Assembly (NCBI GenBank): GCA_001871905.1
Contig: MNUG01000007.1
Coordinates: forward strand, 1-59,651
Reading direction: 5' to 3'
DNA from: Alphaproteobacteria bacterium CG1_02_46_17
GTDB taxonomy: Bacteria > Pseudomonadota > Alphaproteobacteria > Micavibrionales > Micavibrionaceae
DNA length: 59,651 bases
The notes under the pieces were generated by a model. It was not told the DNA's origin and did not search any database. It saw only the letters and a program-made list of their open reading frames with translations. The translations under genes and the position numbers were made by a program. Of the stretch, positions 43,264 through 53,280 are shown one piece after another (the first letter of the stretch is position 1; the number at the start of each line of letters is the position of its first letter).

Positions 43264-43514
43264 TTATCTGACTAAGGAGAGCTTGACCGGTACGTTAGAA
43301 GCCGCCTGCGCTGGGTGAACCATCAGGCTGCTTCTCGGGTGGATTTGCACTGAAACAGCATCCTGCATTTCTGTCAGAAAACCGACAATAGTTTCAAAGA
43401 TTTTGATGCGCTCGTCTTGTTGAGGCCCTCTCTGTTGCCAGTATCCTTTTGGGGAAACTGGATGATATCCTCTTTTTCTGGAAGAGAATCCAAACTTTTG
43501 GGTGTTGGGTTCAT
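43264..43514 (-). pseudogene. Small gene with a -1 frameshift at an A5 run
   Basis: From ATG 43514 the frame reads MNPTPKSLDSLPEK, then goes out of frame at a run of five A on the minus strand (43473-43477). One added base would continue as RGYHPVSPKGYWQQRGPQQD, then IKIFETIVGFLTEMQDAVSV, ending VPVKLSLVR at 43264. The total is 251 bases, one short of 84 codons. No Shine-Dalgarno is clear. This may be a true mutation, transcript slippage on the A-tract or a sequencing error. The intact product would be about 83 residues of unknown function. Confidence 0.5.
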
Positions 43515-43557
43515 GGTATCAAAATATAACCAGAACAATGTCTTCCACCCCATGCAA

Positions 43558-43584
43558 TCAGGCCACCCGATAAAGGTGGCCTGA
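43558..43584 (-). terminator. Hairpin downstream of the 45-residue gene
   Basis: TCAGGCCACC and GGTGGCCTGA form a perfect 10-base stem with a 7-base loop. The following T-tract on the minus strand is poor (TTGC), so it may be an RNA-stabilising hairpin rather than a true terminator. Confidence 0.55.
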
Positions 43585-43614
43585 AGTGTGTGGTAGGGTG
43601 AGTGGGTGAAGTCT

Positions 43615-43752
43615 TTATATATAACGTGGCATGTAATTTGGGCAATATGCTCCTGCTGCTCGTCCGAGGGCACGGTTACGTCCGTACATGGTGTAACCGT
43701 TCTTCGGGTACTGGTTCCGGTAGTCGCAGGCTATGGCAAATTGGTTTTTCAT
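43615..43752 (-). CDS. 45-residue Tyr/Arg/Asn-rich small protein
   Basis: Short gene from ATG 43752 with a good ribosome site AAGGGG eight bases upstream. The product begins MKNQFAIACDYRNQYPKNGY and ends CPNYMPRYI. It is rich in Tyr, Arg and Asn and has two cysteines flanking a basic middle, possibly a small metal-binding or disulfide-bonded peptide. No family is recognised. It is followed by a strong hairpin. Upstream is a very AT-rich tract shared with the lpxC promoter. Confidence 0.6.
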   Translation of the reverse strand: MKNQFAIACDYRNQYPKNGYTMYGRNRALGRAAGAYCPNYMPRYI

Positions 43753-43846
43753 GGTTTGAGCCCCTTGTATGTATCTCACTCTCGAATATATATAACAATA
43801 AGTAATTTGTATATATAAATAATGAATAATTTTTTAAATATATTAT

Positions 43847-43875
43847 TTATCAAGTGATTATATATCTTGTATAAT
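43847..43875 (+). promoter_or_regulatory. Promoter of lpxC
   Basis: TTATCA (43847-43852), a 17-base spacer and TATAAT (43870-43875), giving a leader of about 145 bases before the lpxC ATG. The upstream 80 bases are extremely AT-rich, as in UP-elements. Confidence 0.5.
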
Positions 43876-44027
43876 GGCGGGTCGCTAAAATTTCTGATAC
43901 AGTCTTCTTCCTTTGAGATCATATGGTTAGTCTTGTAACAGAGCGCAATAGAGAGTGATTTGCCGCAACGCGAAGGGTGCTTTACATTCCGTAGTGTAAT
44001 ATTGATCCTCAGAAAGCTCTTTTTCTT

Positions 44028-44966
44028 ATGCAACATACCATTTCGAATAACGTCATCCTTTCAGGTGTTGGGCTTCATTCCGGTGCAGAGACGATTCTGA
44101 AAATTAAATCGGCTCCTATTTCGTCTGGTCTGGTCTTTGTCCGTGTGGATGTTGCGGGTAAGAATAATAAAATTCCTGCCAAGTGGGATCATGTCGTGGA
44201 TACGCGTCTTTGTACCGTTGTGGGAAATAAAGATGGCGTCACGGTTGGAACGATCGAGCATTTGATGGCAGCGTTGGCTGCCTGTGGCGTTGATAATGCC
44301 GTGATTGAGTTGGATGGGCCGGAAGTTCCTATTATGGATGGCAGTGCCGAGCCTTTTATTGAGGCTATTCTTGAGGTCGGTTTGAAAGCCCAAGCTGCCC
44401 CGCGTCGAGGCATTAAAATTTTGAAAGAAGTTTCTGTCCGTGACGGAGACAAGGTTGTGACTTTGAAACCGGGGATCGGGTCGCGTTACCAGATTGAAAT
44501 TGATTTCCCTCATCCTGAAATTGGACGTCAGTCAGCGCAGATTGATATGTTCTCGGGAGACTTTATCAACCAGATTGCCGAAGCTCGGACGTTTGGGTTC
44601 TTGCACGAAGTTAATGCCTTGCGTGCGATGGGGCTGGCATTGGGTGGATCGTTGGAAAATGCGATCGTTCTGGATGCAGATTCGGTTATGAATCCGGAAG
44701 GGCTGCGTTGCCCGAACGAGTTTGCCCGACATAAGGTTCTGGATGCGGTCGGTGATCTATATATTGCAGGTGGCCCGATTGTCGGACAGATGGAAGCATC
44801 GAAACCCGGTCACAACATGAACAACCTTGTTTTGCGCGAATTGTTCTCGCAACCGGATGCTTGGGCTTTCGTTGATCTTTATATGGATCAGCTGTCTGAG
44901 GCTGATCTTCCTGTAATGTCTTGTCCTTCCGAGGCGTCTATTCAGAAAGTCGCCGTTCGCGCTTAG
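44028..44966 (+). CDS. lpxC: UDP-3-O-acyl-N-acetylglucosamine deacetylase
   Basis: First committed step of lipid A synthesis, a zinc amidase of 312 residues. Visible motifs: SGVGLHSGAETIL near the start, TIEHLMAALAACGVDNAV with zinc-binding His, PIMDGSAEPF with Glu/Asp, RTFGF, and HKVLDAVGDLYIAG with the conserved His and Asp. No Shine-Dalgarno is strong at the ATG. The long leader may carry regulation. Its presence confirms an LPS-bearing outer membrane. Followed by bamD. Confidence 0.98.
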   Translation: MQHTISNNVILSGVGLHSGAETILKIKSAPISSGLVFVRVDVAGKNNKIPAKWDHVVDTRLCTVVGNKDGVTVGTIEHLMAALAACGVDNAVIELDGPEVPIMDGSAEPFIEAILEVGLKAQAAPRRGIKILKEVSVRDGDKVVTLKPGIGSRYQIEIDFPHPEIGRQSAQIDMFSGDFINQIAEARTFGFLHEVNALRAMGLALGGSLENAIVLDADSVMNPEGLRCPNEFARHKVLDAVGDLYIAGGPIVGQMEASKPGHNMNNLVLRELFSQPDAWAFVDLYMDQLSEADLPVMSCPSEASIQKVAVRA

Positions 44967-45075
44967 ATGTTACTTGACTAAATCATTCTCTAAATCCCTC
45001 ATTTCTCTGTAAATTGAACTTGGTCTTGGTTCGTCTTGATGCTAGAAATAGCTATCTGAGATAATAGGAATTATA

Positions 45076-45897
45076 ATGAACAAGACGTTAGCCAGCCTGA
45101 TTGCAATTTCCGTTCTTCTAACCGGATGCTCTTCCAAAGAGGAGGTTAGAGACCCGTTGACTGTTGATCGTCCGGCCGATGATATCTTTAAGGAGGCTGA
45201 GGCGGCCAGTAAAGAAGGGCTTTATCAAAAAGCCACTACGCTTTATTCCGAAGTCGAGCGGCAGCACCCTTATTCTGAATTCGCCACGCTTTCCCAGATT
45301 CGTCAGGCTGAATCTGCCTATGAAGCCTTGAAATATGATGATGCGATTGCGGCACTCGAGAGGTTTGTTGAACTACACCCCGGGCATGAAATGGTTCCTT
45401 ATGCTTATTATATGAAAGCCATGTGTTATTACGAGCAAATGACCGATGTTCGGCGTGATCAGGCGATGACCAGAGACGCCCAAGAGGCTTTGGAGGTTGT
45501 TGTAAATCGATTCCCTGAGAGTAAATATGCTCGTGATGCCCAGTTCAAACTTGATCTGGTGATGGATCATCTGGCCGGTAAGGAAATGGAAATTGGCCGT
45601 TATTATATGAAAAAAGAGCAGTATAACGCTGCAATTAATCGTTTTATGGAAGTGGTTAAAAATTACCAGACCACAACTCACACGCCGGAAGCATTGCACC
45701 GTCTGGTCGAATGTTACACGGTTTTGGGTCTGAAAGACGAAGCAACGCGCGTGGCCTCTATTCTGGGCCATAACTATCCGGGCAGTTCATGGTATGAGAG
45801 CAGTTATGGTCTTCTTGACCCTGTCCAGCGGGTAAAATTAAAAGATCAACGGTCTTGGGTCAGCAGAACGGTTGGTTCCTTGCTCAAGTCTGATTAA
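45076..45897 (+). CDS. bamD: Outer-membrane assembly lipoprotein BamD
   Basis: Component of the BAM complex that inserts beta-barrel proteins, 273 residues. Lipoprotein signal with Cys18 (LLTGCSS). TPR-like helices follow: DIFKEAEAASKEGLYQKATT, HPYSEFATLSQIRQAESAYE and YARDAQFKLDLVMDHLAG. Normal length for the alphaproteobacterial family, formerly ComL. AGGA lies eight bases before the ATG. It stands between lpxC and recN in the same direction, the usual alphaproteobacterial neighbourhood. Confidence 0.96.
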   Translation: MNKTLASLIAISVLLTGCSSKEEVRDPLTVDRPADDIFKEAEAASKEGLYQKATTLYSEVERQHPYSEFATLSQIRQAESAYEALKYDDAIAALERFVELHPGHEMVPYAYYMKAMCYYEQMTDVRRDQAMTRDAQEALEVVVNRFPESKYARDAQFKLDLVMDHLAGKEMEIGRYYMKKEQYNAAINRFMEVVKNYQTTTHTPEALHRLVECYTVLGLKDEATRVASILGHNYPGSSWYESSYGLLDPVQRVKLKDQRSWVSRTVGSLLKSD

Positions 45898-45926
45898 TTT
45901 CTATAACATATCGGGGAACGCGGAGC

Positions 45927-47594
45927 ATGCTTCAGGCGCTCCATATCAAAAATGTTGTTTTGATCGAGCAGCTCTCGCTCGAATTTACCAATGGTCTGTC
46001 TGCCTTGACGGGGGAGACGGGGGCGGGGAAATCCATTCTTCTTGATTCTCTGGGGCTGGCTTTGGGCGCGCGGGGCGATGCCGGATTGGTTCGCCGCGGG
46101 AGTAATCAGGCCAGTGTCACGGCAGAATTCGACATATCTCCAGATCATCCTGTTTATGATGTTTTGAAAGAACAGGATATTTTATGTGATGGTACATTGA
46201 TCTTACGGCGGGTTCTGAATGATGATGGGCGCAGTAAGGCCTATGTGAATGATGAGACTGTCAGTATCGGTTTTTTGAAAACGATCGGCGAATTGCTGGT
46301 TGATATTCATGGACAATTTGAAACTTATGGGCTTCTAAATCCATCTACGCACCGTATCGTATTGGATCAATTCTCCGGAAATTCTCCTTTTCTATCAGAT
46401 AGTTCTGTCGCATTTCGCAAGTGGCGCGATGCTGAGATTTTGTTGGCTGAGGCTGAAGAACAGGCCGCCCGCGCCATGGAAAATGAAAGTTATATACGGG
46501 ATTGTGTCGAGGAGTTGCGGGAGGTCTCTCCTGTTGAAGGAGAGGAATTGTCTCTAGTTGAAAAAAAGAAACAGATTCAGCATGTTGATGCACTTCGTGA
46601 ATGTTATGCCTTGGTTGGTGAGGCGTTGGGTGGTGAGCAGGGGGCCGATATTCTGATTGGTCAGGCTTGGAAAAATCTGGAGCGGCACGCCGATAAGATT
46701 GGCAGTGATATTTCCGGATTGATTGAGGATTTGAATGGCGCGTCTGAAAATATCCAGCAGGCCTGTCGAAAGTTGGATCAACTTGCTTCGGCGCTGAATA
46801 TTGATCTGAATCTCGAGGAAATTGAGGATCGTTTGTATGCATTGCGTGCTTTGGCACGGAAACATCATTGTGCGGTTGATGATTTGCCTTGTCTTTTTGA
46901 AGAGCTTTCAGTCAAGCTTGAGATGGTGGACGGGCAAGAAGATGTGTTGCGTCAACTCAGGCTAAAAGTTGAAGAGTCCAAGGAAAAATATAGGCTTTGC
47001 GCGATCAAGCTTCATGAGCGTCGTAAGAGCGCAGCTCAACAGATTGATAAGGTTATCAATTCAGAATTAAAGCCGCTCAAATTAGATAAATCTGTGTTTG
47101 AAACTTCAGTCGAGTTGTGTCATTCTGAAACTGCATGGGGCGCATACGGTTTCGACGATGTTCGGTTTCTGGTTGCAACAAATGCATCATCTGATACGGC
47201 TCCGGTTTTGGAGTCTCTCAATAAAATTGCTTCTGGTGGGGAGATGGCGCGCTTTATGCTCGCGCTTAAAGTCGTTTTAGCCGACTCTGCACCATATTCC
47301 GGCGTTTTTGTCTTTGACGAAATCGATACCGGAATCGGTGGCGCTACCGCGTCTGCCGTTGGGGGGCGTTTGGCCAAATTGGCTGAGAAGCATCAGGTGA
47401 TGGTTGTGACTCACTCTCCGCAGGTCGCATCTGTTGCGGGCCATCATTGGATGGTTTCCAAAAGCGGGGGACGAACTACTATTACTCCGTTAAAGGGACA
47501 ATCCAGGCAAGAAGAGATCGCGCGGATGCTCTCGGGGGCTGAAATCTCGAGTGAAGCCAGGGCTGCCGCTGCGCGATTGTTGGATACGGGTTAG
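45927..47594 (+). CDS. recN: DNA repair ATPase RecN
   Basis: SMC-like double-strand-break repair protein, 555 residues. Walker A GETGAGKSILLDSLGLALG lies at the start, a coiled-coil middle spans about 160-360, and the C-terminal half has the ABC signature ASGGEMARFMLALK and Walker B VFVFDEIDTGIGG. GGAG is only one base from the ATG, a short spacing. Unlike recA and uvrA there is no GTTC repeat in the 29-base gap, so an SOS response would need an upstream promoter. It follows bamD by 29 bases. Confidence 0.97.
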   Translation: MLQALHIKNVVLIEQLSLEFTNGLSALTGETGAGKSILLDSLGLALGARGDAGLVRRGSNQASVTAEFDISPDHPVYDVLKEQDILCDGTLILRRVLNDDGRSKAYVNDETVSIGFLKTIGELLVDIHGQFETYGLLNPSTHRIVLDQFSGNSPFLSDSSVAFRKWRDAEILLAEAEEQAARAMENESYIRDCVEELREVSPVEGEELSLVEKKKQIQHVDALRECYALVGEALGGEQGADILIGQAWKNLERHADKIGSDISGLIEDLNGASENIQQACRKLDQLASALNIDLNLEEIEDRLYALRALARKHHCAVDDLPCLFEELSVKLEMVDGQEDVLRQLRLKVEESKEKYRLCAIKLHERRKSAAQQIDKVINSELKPLKLDKSVFETSVELCHSETAWGAYGFDDVRFLVATNASSDTAPVLESLNKIASGGEMARFMLALKVVLADSAPYSGVFVFDEIDTGIGGATASAVGGRLAKLAEKHQVMVVTHSPQVASVAGHHWMVSKSGGRTTITPLKGQSRQEEIARMLSGAEISSEARAAAARLLDTG

Positions 47595-47631
47595 GTCGAT
47601 GTTAATATTTGGTAGGTAGTATTAGGTCATA

Positions 47632-48879
47632 ATGAGACAGTTGAACGAAGGTTTTGCCACAGGGAGCGGCGCCGTAAAAAGCAGTAATAGCGAGGGATTT
47701 CTCGCTGTGGGCGAAGGCCATGAACTGCATTATATACGCGCAGGAAAACCCGGTGGTATGCCGATGATCGTTTGCCACGGTGGCCCGGGAGCATGGTTGG
47801 ATCATGCGTATCGTACACTTCTCGATTCCAGCGAATTTGATGTCATTATTTACTCCCAGAGGGGATGTGGGCTTTCGCATAGACGTGGCGAACCTCAACG
47901 CCCTGCAACACAGGATATTCACGAACTGGAAAGATACTACGTCGAACGTTCCTTACATGTCAGTGAAGGGAACGACTTGGATCACCAGATCCATGATGTG
48001 GAGATCATCCGTCAACATTTCTTCCAAGACCAAAAAGTGCATGTCTTAGGCGGGTCATGGGGTGGTGCTCTGGCCATGCTTTATGGAATTCATTATCCCG
48101 ATCGTACCGAAGGATTGATTCTGCGTTGCACATCTTTGACGGAACTTTGCGGTGCCATGAATCCGATCGACGAGGCAGAGACCATTTCTCAACGGTTGCA
48201 CAATCCTTGTTTTGCCCGACTGGAAGACAAGATCAAGGATTTGATCGGCGCTGACCAGTATCAGGTTTCGAATCTGTTTCTGCACTTGTATCAGGGTCTG
48301 TATGACAAGCTGCCTGATGGACGTATCTGGAGTGACCACGAGAAATGTGATGCAGCTATATCTTGGCGGGTCTGGAACAAGAGTTTGCAATATACGCGTA
48401 TTAGTGAAAGCGAAGCGGAGAATGTTGTTCGTTCGGATATGGAACAGAACGTCAAATTCGGCTTTTTATTCAGTAAATTGTTGTTGGGTTATCCAAAATT
48501 CGGACGAAGCTATTTTGAGAAGATGCTCCCTGAATTTTATAAAAACTCTCAGGCGAATATTATGATTGTCCATGGGACAAATGATAAAATTTGTCCAATT
48601 CAGAATGCGTATGATGTATTCGAGTGGTTCTCATCCGAGGCCCCACCCCGCGTTTTGAACTCTGGCACCTCTGTTTTCAATTCGGATATGCGCGTTGCCT
48701 TTATGCCTGTGAATTCCGGTCATGCCGATGATGATGTCGGAATGTGGGGAGCCTTGTCTTGCATGGTTCAGTACGCCGGGGCTGTGGCATCGTTCAAGCA
48801 TGATGAAGGACAAGATCAAAATGGTCTGGTTTCCACTGTGGTGACGACCGAGCGTTTCAAAGCTCCCGAGCCCCTTTGA
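47632..48879 (+). CDS. Proline iminopeptidase-like alpha/beta hydrolase
   Basis: Probably removes N-terminal proline from peptides, 415 residues. The fold shows the oxyanion motif CHGGPGAWLDHAYRTLL, RGCGLSHRRG and the nucleophile elbow GGSWGGALAMLYG with the catalytic Ser. The catalytic His is in NSGHADD near residue 363. It is longer than usual (about 310-330), with an N-terminal extension of about 30 residues and a C-terminal tail of about 45. No leader peptide. It lies between recN and ligA with 37 and 54-base gaps. Confidence 0.85.
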   Translation: MRQLNEGFATGSGAVKSSNSEGFLAVGEGHELHYIRAGKPGGMPMIVCHGGPGAWLDHAYRTLLDSSEFDVIIYSQRGCGLSHRRGEPQRPATQDIHELERYYVERSLHVSEGNDLDHQIHDVEIIRQHFFQDQKVHVLGGSWGGALAMLYGIHYPDRTEGLILRCTSLTELCGAMNPIDEAETISQRLHNPCFARLEDKIKDLIGADQYQVSNLFLHLYQGLYDKLPDGRIWSDHEKCDAAISWRVWNKSLQYTRISESEAENVVRSDMEQNVKFGFLFSKLLLGYPKFGRSYFEKMLPEFYKNSQANIMIVHGTNDKICPIQNAYDVFEWFSSEAPPRVLNSGTSVFNSDMRVAFMPVNSGHADDDVGMWGALSCMVQYAGAVASFKHDEGQDQNGLVSTVVTTERFKAPEPL

Positions 48880-48924
48880 TTTTGCTATCAATTAATCTCT
48901 TTCCTGTTTGAATTTTCCTGCTAA

Positions 48925-51018
<2,094 letters not shown>

Positions 51019-51020
51019 AA

Positions 51021-51042
51021 ACAGGCCCTAGGCCTGTCTTTT
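51021..51042 (+). terminator. Terminator of ligA
   Basis: ACAGGCC (51021-51027) and GGCCTGT (51031-51037) with a 3-base loop, followed by CTTTT. It overlaps the last codons of the convergent gene at 51028. Confidence 0.8.
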
Positions 51043-51261
51043 GAGTTCCTGAAGCTTTTTCAATTCGGTCTCGACGATGGGTGGGTAGTCGCGACGTTCC
51101 ACAAACTCACCACCACCAGAATTGCGGGTCATGGATAATTCAAGAGCGTTCACCAAAACATCGGCAGTCAGAACATCCTTTTGATCGATAGCTAATTGCA
51201 GAGCATAGAAAATGCGATCACTCAAGCGAAATGAATTCATATCTGATTCTTGCATATTCAT
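51028..51261 (-). CDS. Conserved-looking 77-residue protein
   Basis: Small soluble protein from ATG 51261 with GAGAAAA upstream. The helical middle (MNSFRLSDRIFYALQLAIDQ, ADVLVNALELSMTRN) precedes a charged end GGGEFVERRDYPP. It may be a small regulatory or structural protein. I recall no name or function. It is transcribed toward ligA and overlaps the ligA terminator; the downstream neighbour in its own direction is none. Confidence 0.65.
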   Translation of the reverse strand: MNMQESDMNSFRLSDRIFYALQLAIDQKDVLTADVLVNALELSMTRNSGGGEFVERRDYPPIVETELKKLQELKRQA

Positions 51262-51297
51262 ATTTTTCTCTTTTTCCTAATTGCGAAAGGGTCTCGA

Positions 51298-52338
51298 TTA
51301 TTGGATGAAAATTTTCCCATCGTTGGGACTATTAAAAACATTATTATCAATAAAAGTAAAGAAGCGGTCAAGAAATGCCGAGCGGTATTCATCTTTTTCC
51401 ATCAGAATTTCGTGCTGGGCGCCTTCTATTTCCAATAACTCGCACCCTTCAATACGGCTGGCAACTTCTCGAATGGCGATATTGCTGACCAACTGGTCAT
51501 CTCCTGCTATGCCCATGAATACTGGGGTTTTTATTTGTTCGAGGTAGTTCTTACGGGTCAGAGTTTTGCATGATTTTACGGCATCATTCAACCATTTATT
51601 GGTAGGGCTCCCGATAGCGAGATGGCCATATTCCGGATGAGCAAAAAATGCTTTTTGCAGTGCAGCGCGTTCCTCGTCTTGCGAGAATATTCCTTTGAGA
51701 TTTGAGCGTTCTCTGTACTGTTCCGACCAGTCACATCCTCCGGGAACGTAGGATGTTGGGTTAAGTCCAAGGAGCTTGATGAGACCAAATCTTAACAATT
51801 TTGGTATTTTTTCAACAATCTTGATTCTAACCATCGGTGCGGTCAGTGCTGCTGCAGAAAAAATTGTTTGCCCACGGGATGTCTTATTGTATTCGGCGAG
51901 ATAGCGTAGAGCCAAATGCCCCCCTAGTGAGTGTCCCATCATTAGGGCGGGTAGTCGCAAATGATTGTTTTCCATGTCAATGGCTGCTGAAAGTGCGACT
52001 TCGTCAATCAGAATGCTTAAATCTCTTAGTAGTTCATCAAATCCGGCAGAGTGTCTTTTATGGGGATTCTTGAGGTAGCGTCCCGAGCCTCCCTGACCAG
52101 GGAGATCAATGATGATCGGTTTGATGCCCCTATTGTCGAGGTCTTGCGAGAGTTCGAAATACTGTTCTCCGAAATCGCCCAGACCCCCGATGATAACGGT
52201 GATAGCCCTATAAGCCTTGCGCGTTCTGGGGAGGCCGTAGCGGATTTTTATACCGCTTAATTCACGATAGCTCCAATCCCAGTTTTCTATGGGTTGGAAG
52301 CGAGGCTGTGAAAGTAAAGGGTGAGAGTCGTCGATCAT
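51298..52338 (-). CDS. Lysophospholipase-like alpha/beta hydrolase
   Basis: Probable esterase or lysophospholipase of the PldB class, 346 residues, no signal peptide. VIIGGLGDFGEQYFELSQDL starts the fold, DLPGQGGSGRYL is the oxyanion-side motif, and the nucleophile elbow is MMGHSLGGHLALRYL with the catalytic Ser. Asp in IAGDDQLVSN and His in EGAQHEILME complete the triad. It lies in the same direction as chpT, 34 bases beyond its stop, so the two may share a transcript. Substrate unknown, likely lipids. Confidence 0.88.
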   Translation of the reverse strand: MIDDSHPLLSQPRFQPIENWDWSYRELSGIKIRYGLPRTRKAYRAITVIIGGLGDFGEQYFELSQDLDNRGIKPIIIDLPGQGGSGRYLKNPHKRHSAGFDELLRDLSILIDEVALSAAIDMENNHLRLPALMMGHSLGGHLALRYLAEYNKTSRGQTIFSAAALTAPMVRIKIVEKIPKLLRFGLIKLLGLNPTSYVPGGCDWSEQYRERSNLKGIFSQDEERAALQKAFFAHPEYGHLAIGSPTNKWLNDAVKSCKTLTRKNYLEQIKTPVFMGIAGDDQLVSNIAIREVASRIEGCELLEIEGAQHEILMEKDEYRSAFLDRFFTFIDNNVFNSPNDGKIFIQ

Positions 52339-52372
52339 GTAAAGCCTGTCTGATATGAATATCTTTTTATAT

Positions 52373-53020
52373 TTACTGCCTAATCGACCATATGACTTTG
52401 TTGTCGGCGCTTAGGTTGAGCTTAATGTCAAAATTGTAGTTGCGCGCTGTTTGCCCCAAAATATAGGGGTGTACCAGTCTGGGATCCAAATCGGAAACCG
52501 CAAGGGTTCCTGCCAATGCATTTTCAACGTTTTCACGGACGGTGGCATCAGTTCCTTCCGCTGTCACCAGTAATTCACCATTTTCACCCGGATCTGCGTA
52601 GATGTTCCCGCCTTTTGGCAAACATTCCATCGCTAGAAGCAGGGCCCCCATCAGGAGTTTACAGGCTCCGGTTGCTTTCATGTCAATTCCAAGCGGACTG
52701 TACGGATCCCAGCTTTGACGGATTTTTCCATCCACGCGAACTAAAGCGCCGAAGGCTTTTTGAATATCTTCGGGTTTCAGATTGCCATCGCGGCCCCCAG
52801 CCCCGTAAGCAATCCGGAAAGCTTGTAGGCGGGCGGCAGCCGAAGCGGCACTGTGGGCGATCAGGTCGGTTGCCTGTTTTATGCCTTCGGGGTCTCCCAC
52901 CATTTCTTCCATAAACTCGATTCCGTTATTGATCGCGCCCACCGGGGAGACAAGATCATGGCAGATTCGTGATGCCAGAAGTTCCAAAAGAATGGTGGTG
53001 TCTTGGAGTTGTTTTGTCAT
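52373..53020 (-). CDS. chpT: Histidine phosphotransferase ChpT
   Basis: Middle step of the CckA-ChpT-CtrA relay: receives phosphate from CckA's receiver and passes it to CtrA and CpdR. 215 residues from ATG 53020 (the frame is open to 53176 but GGAG lies upstream here). The HPt helix reads LLELLASRICHDLVSPVGAI with phospho-accepting His21, then NNGIEFMEEM, as in known ChpT. A degenerate ATPase-like domain follows, lacking nucleotide-binding motifs. It is divergent from the PodJ-like gene. Confidence 0.95.
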   Translation of the reverse strand: MTKQLQDTTILLELLASRICHDLVSPVGAINNGIEFMEEMVGDPEGIKQATDLIAHSAASAAARLQAFRIAYGAGGRDGNLKPEDIQKAFGALVRVDGKIRQSWDPYSPLGIDMKATGACKLLMGALLLAMECLPKGGNIYADPGENGELLVTAEGTDATVRENVENALAGTLAVSDLDPRLVHPYILGQTARNYNFDIKLNLSADNKVIWSIRQ

Positions 53021-53280
53021 AATAATATGGCTCCGGAATAGTTGAAGAATCAGTACAGGAATTGAGTCTATTATAGGGACATTAAGATTGCAGAAAAAAT
53101 GCGATTTGCCAAGGTTTAGCAGGGCCAAGCCCCTTGATGATCGTTGGGAAAAGCCCATTTTGAAATAAAATGCCAAATATGGAAGATGTTTTCGTGGGAT
53201 ATCTTCGAGATTGTGGAAAAATTGGGGGTATCGTCATGTTTTTCTTGGCGGAATTATACAAAATGATTATGGTGAGTGCC

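Noticed and set aside
43374-43673. 99-codon minus-strand frame across the small genes
   Set aside because: Its start lies inside the better supported 45-residue gene and it crosses a strong hairpin; only its middle part belongs to the frameshifted gene.
43780-43860. Very AT-rich tract considered as a replication or attachment site
   Set aside because: No repeats, integrase or flanking tRNA; best explained as promoter upstream DNA of lpxC.
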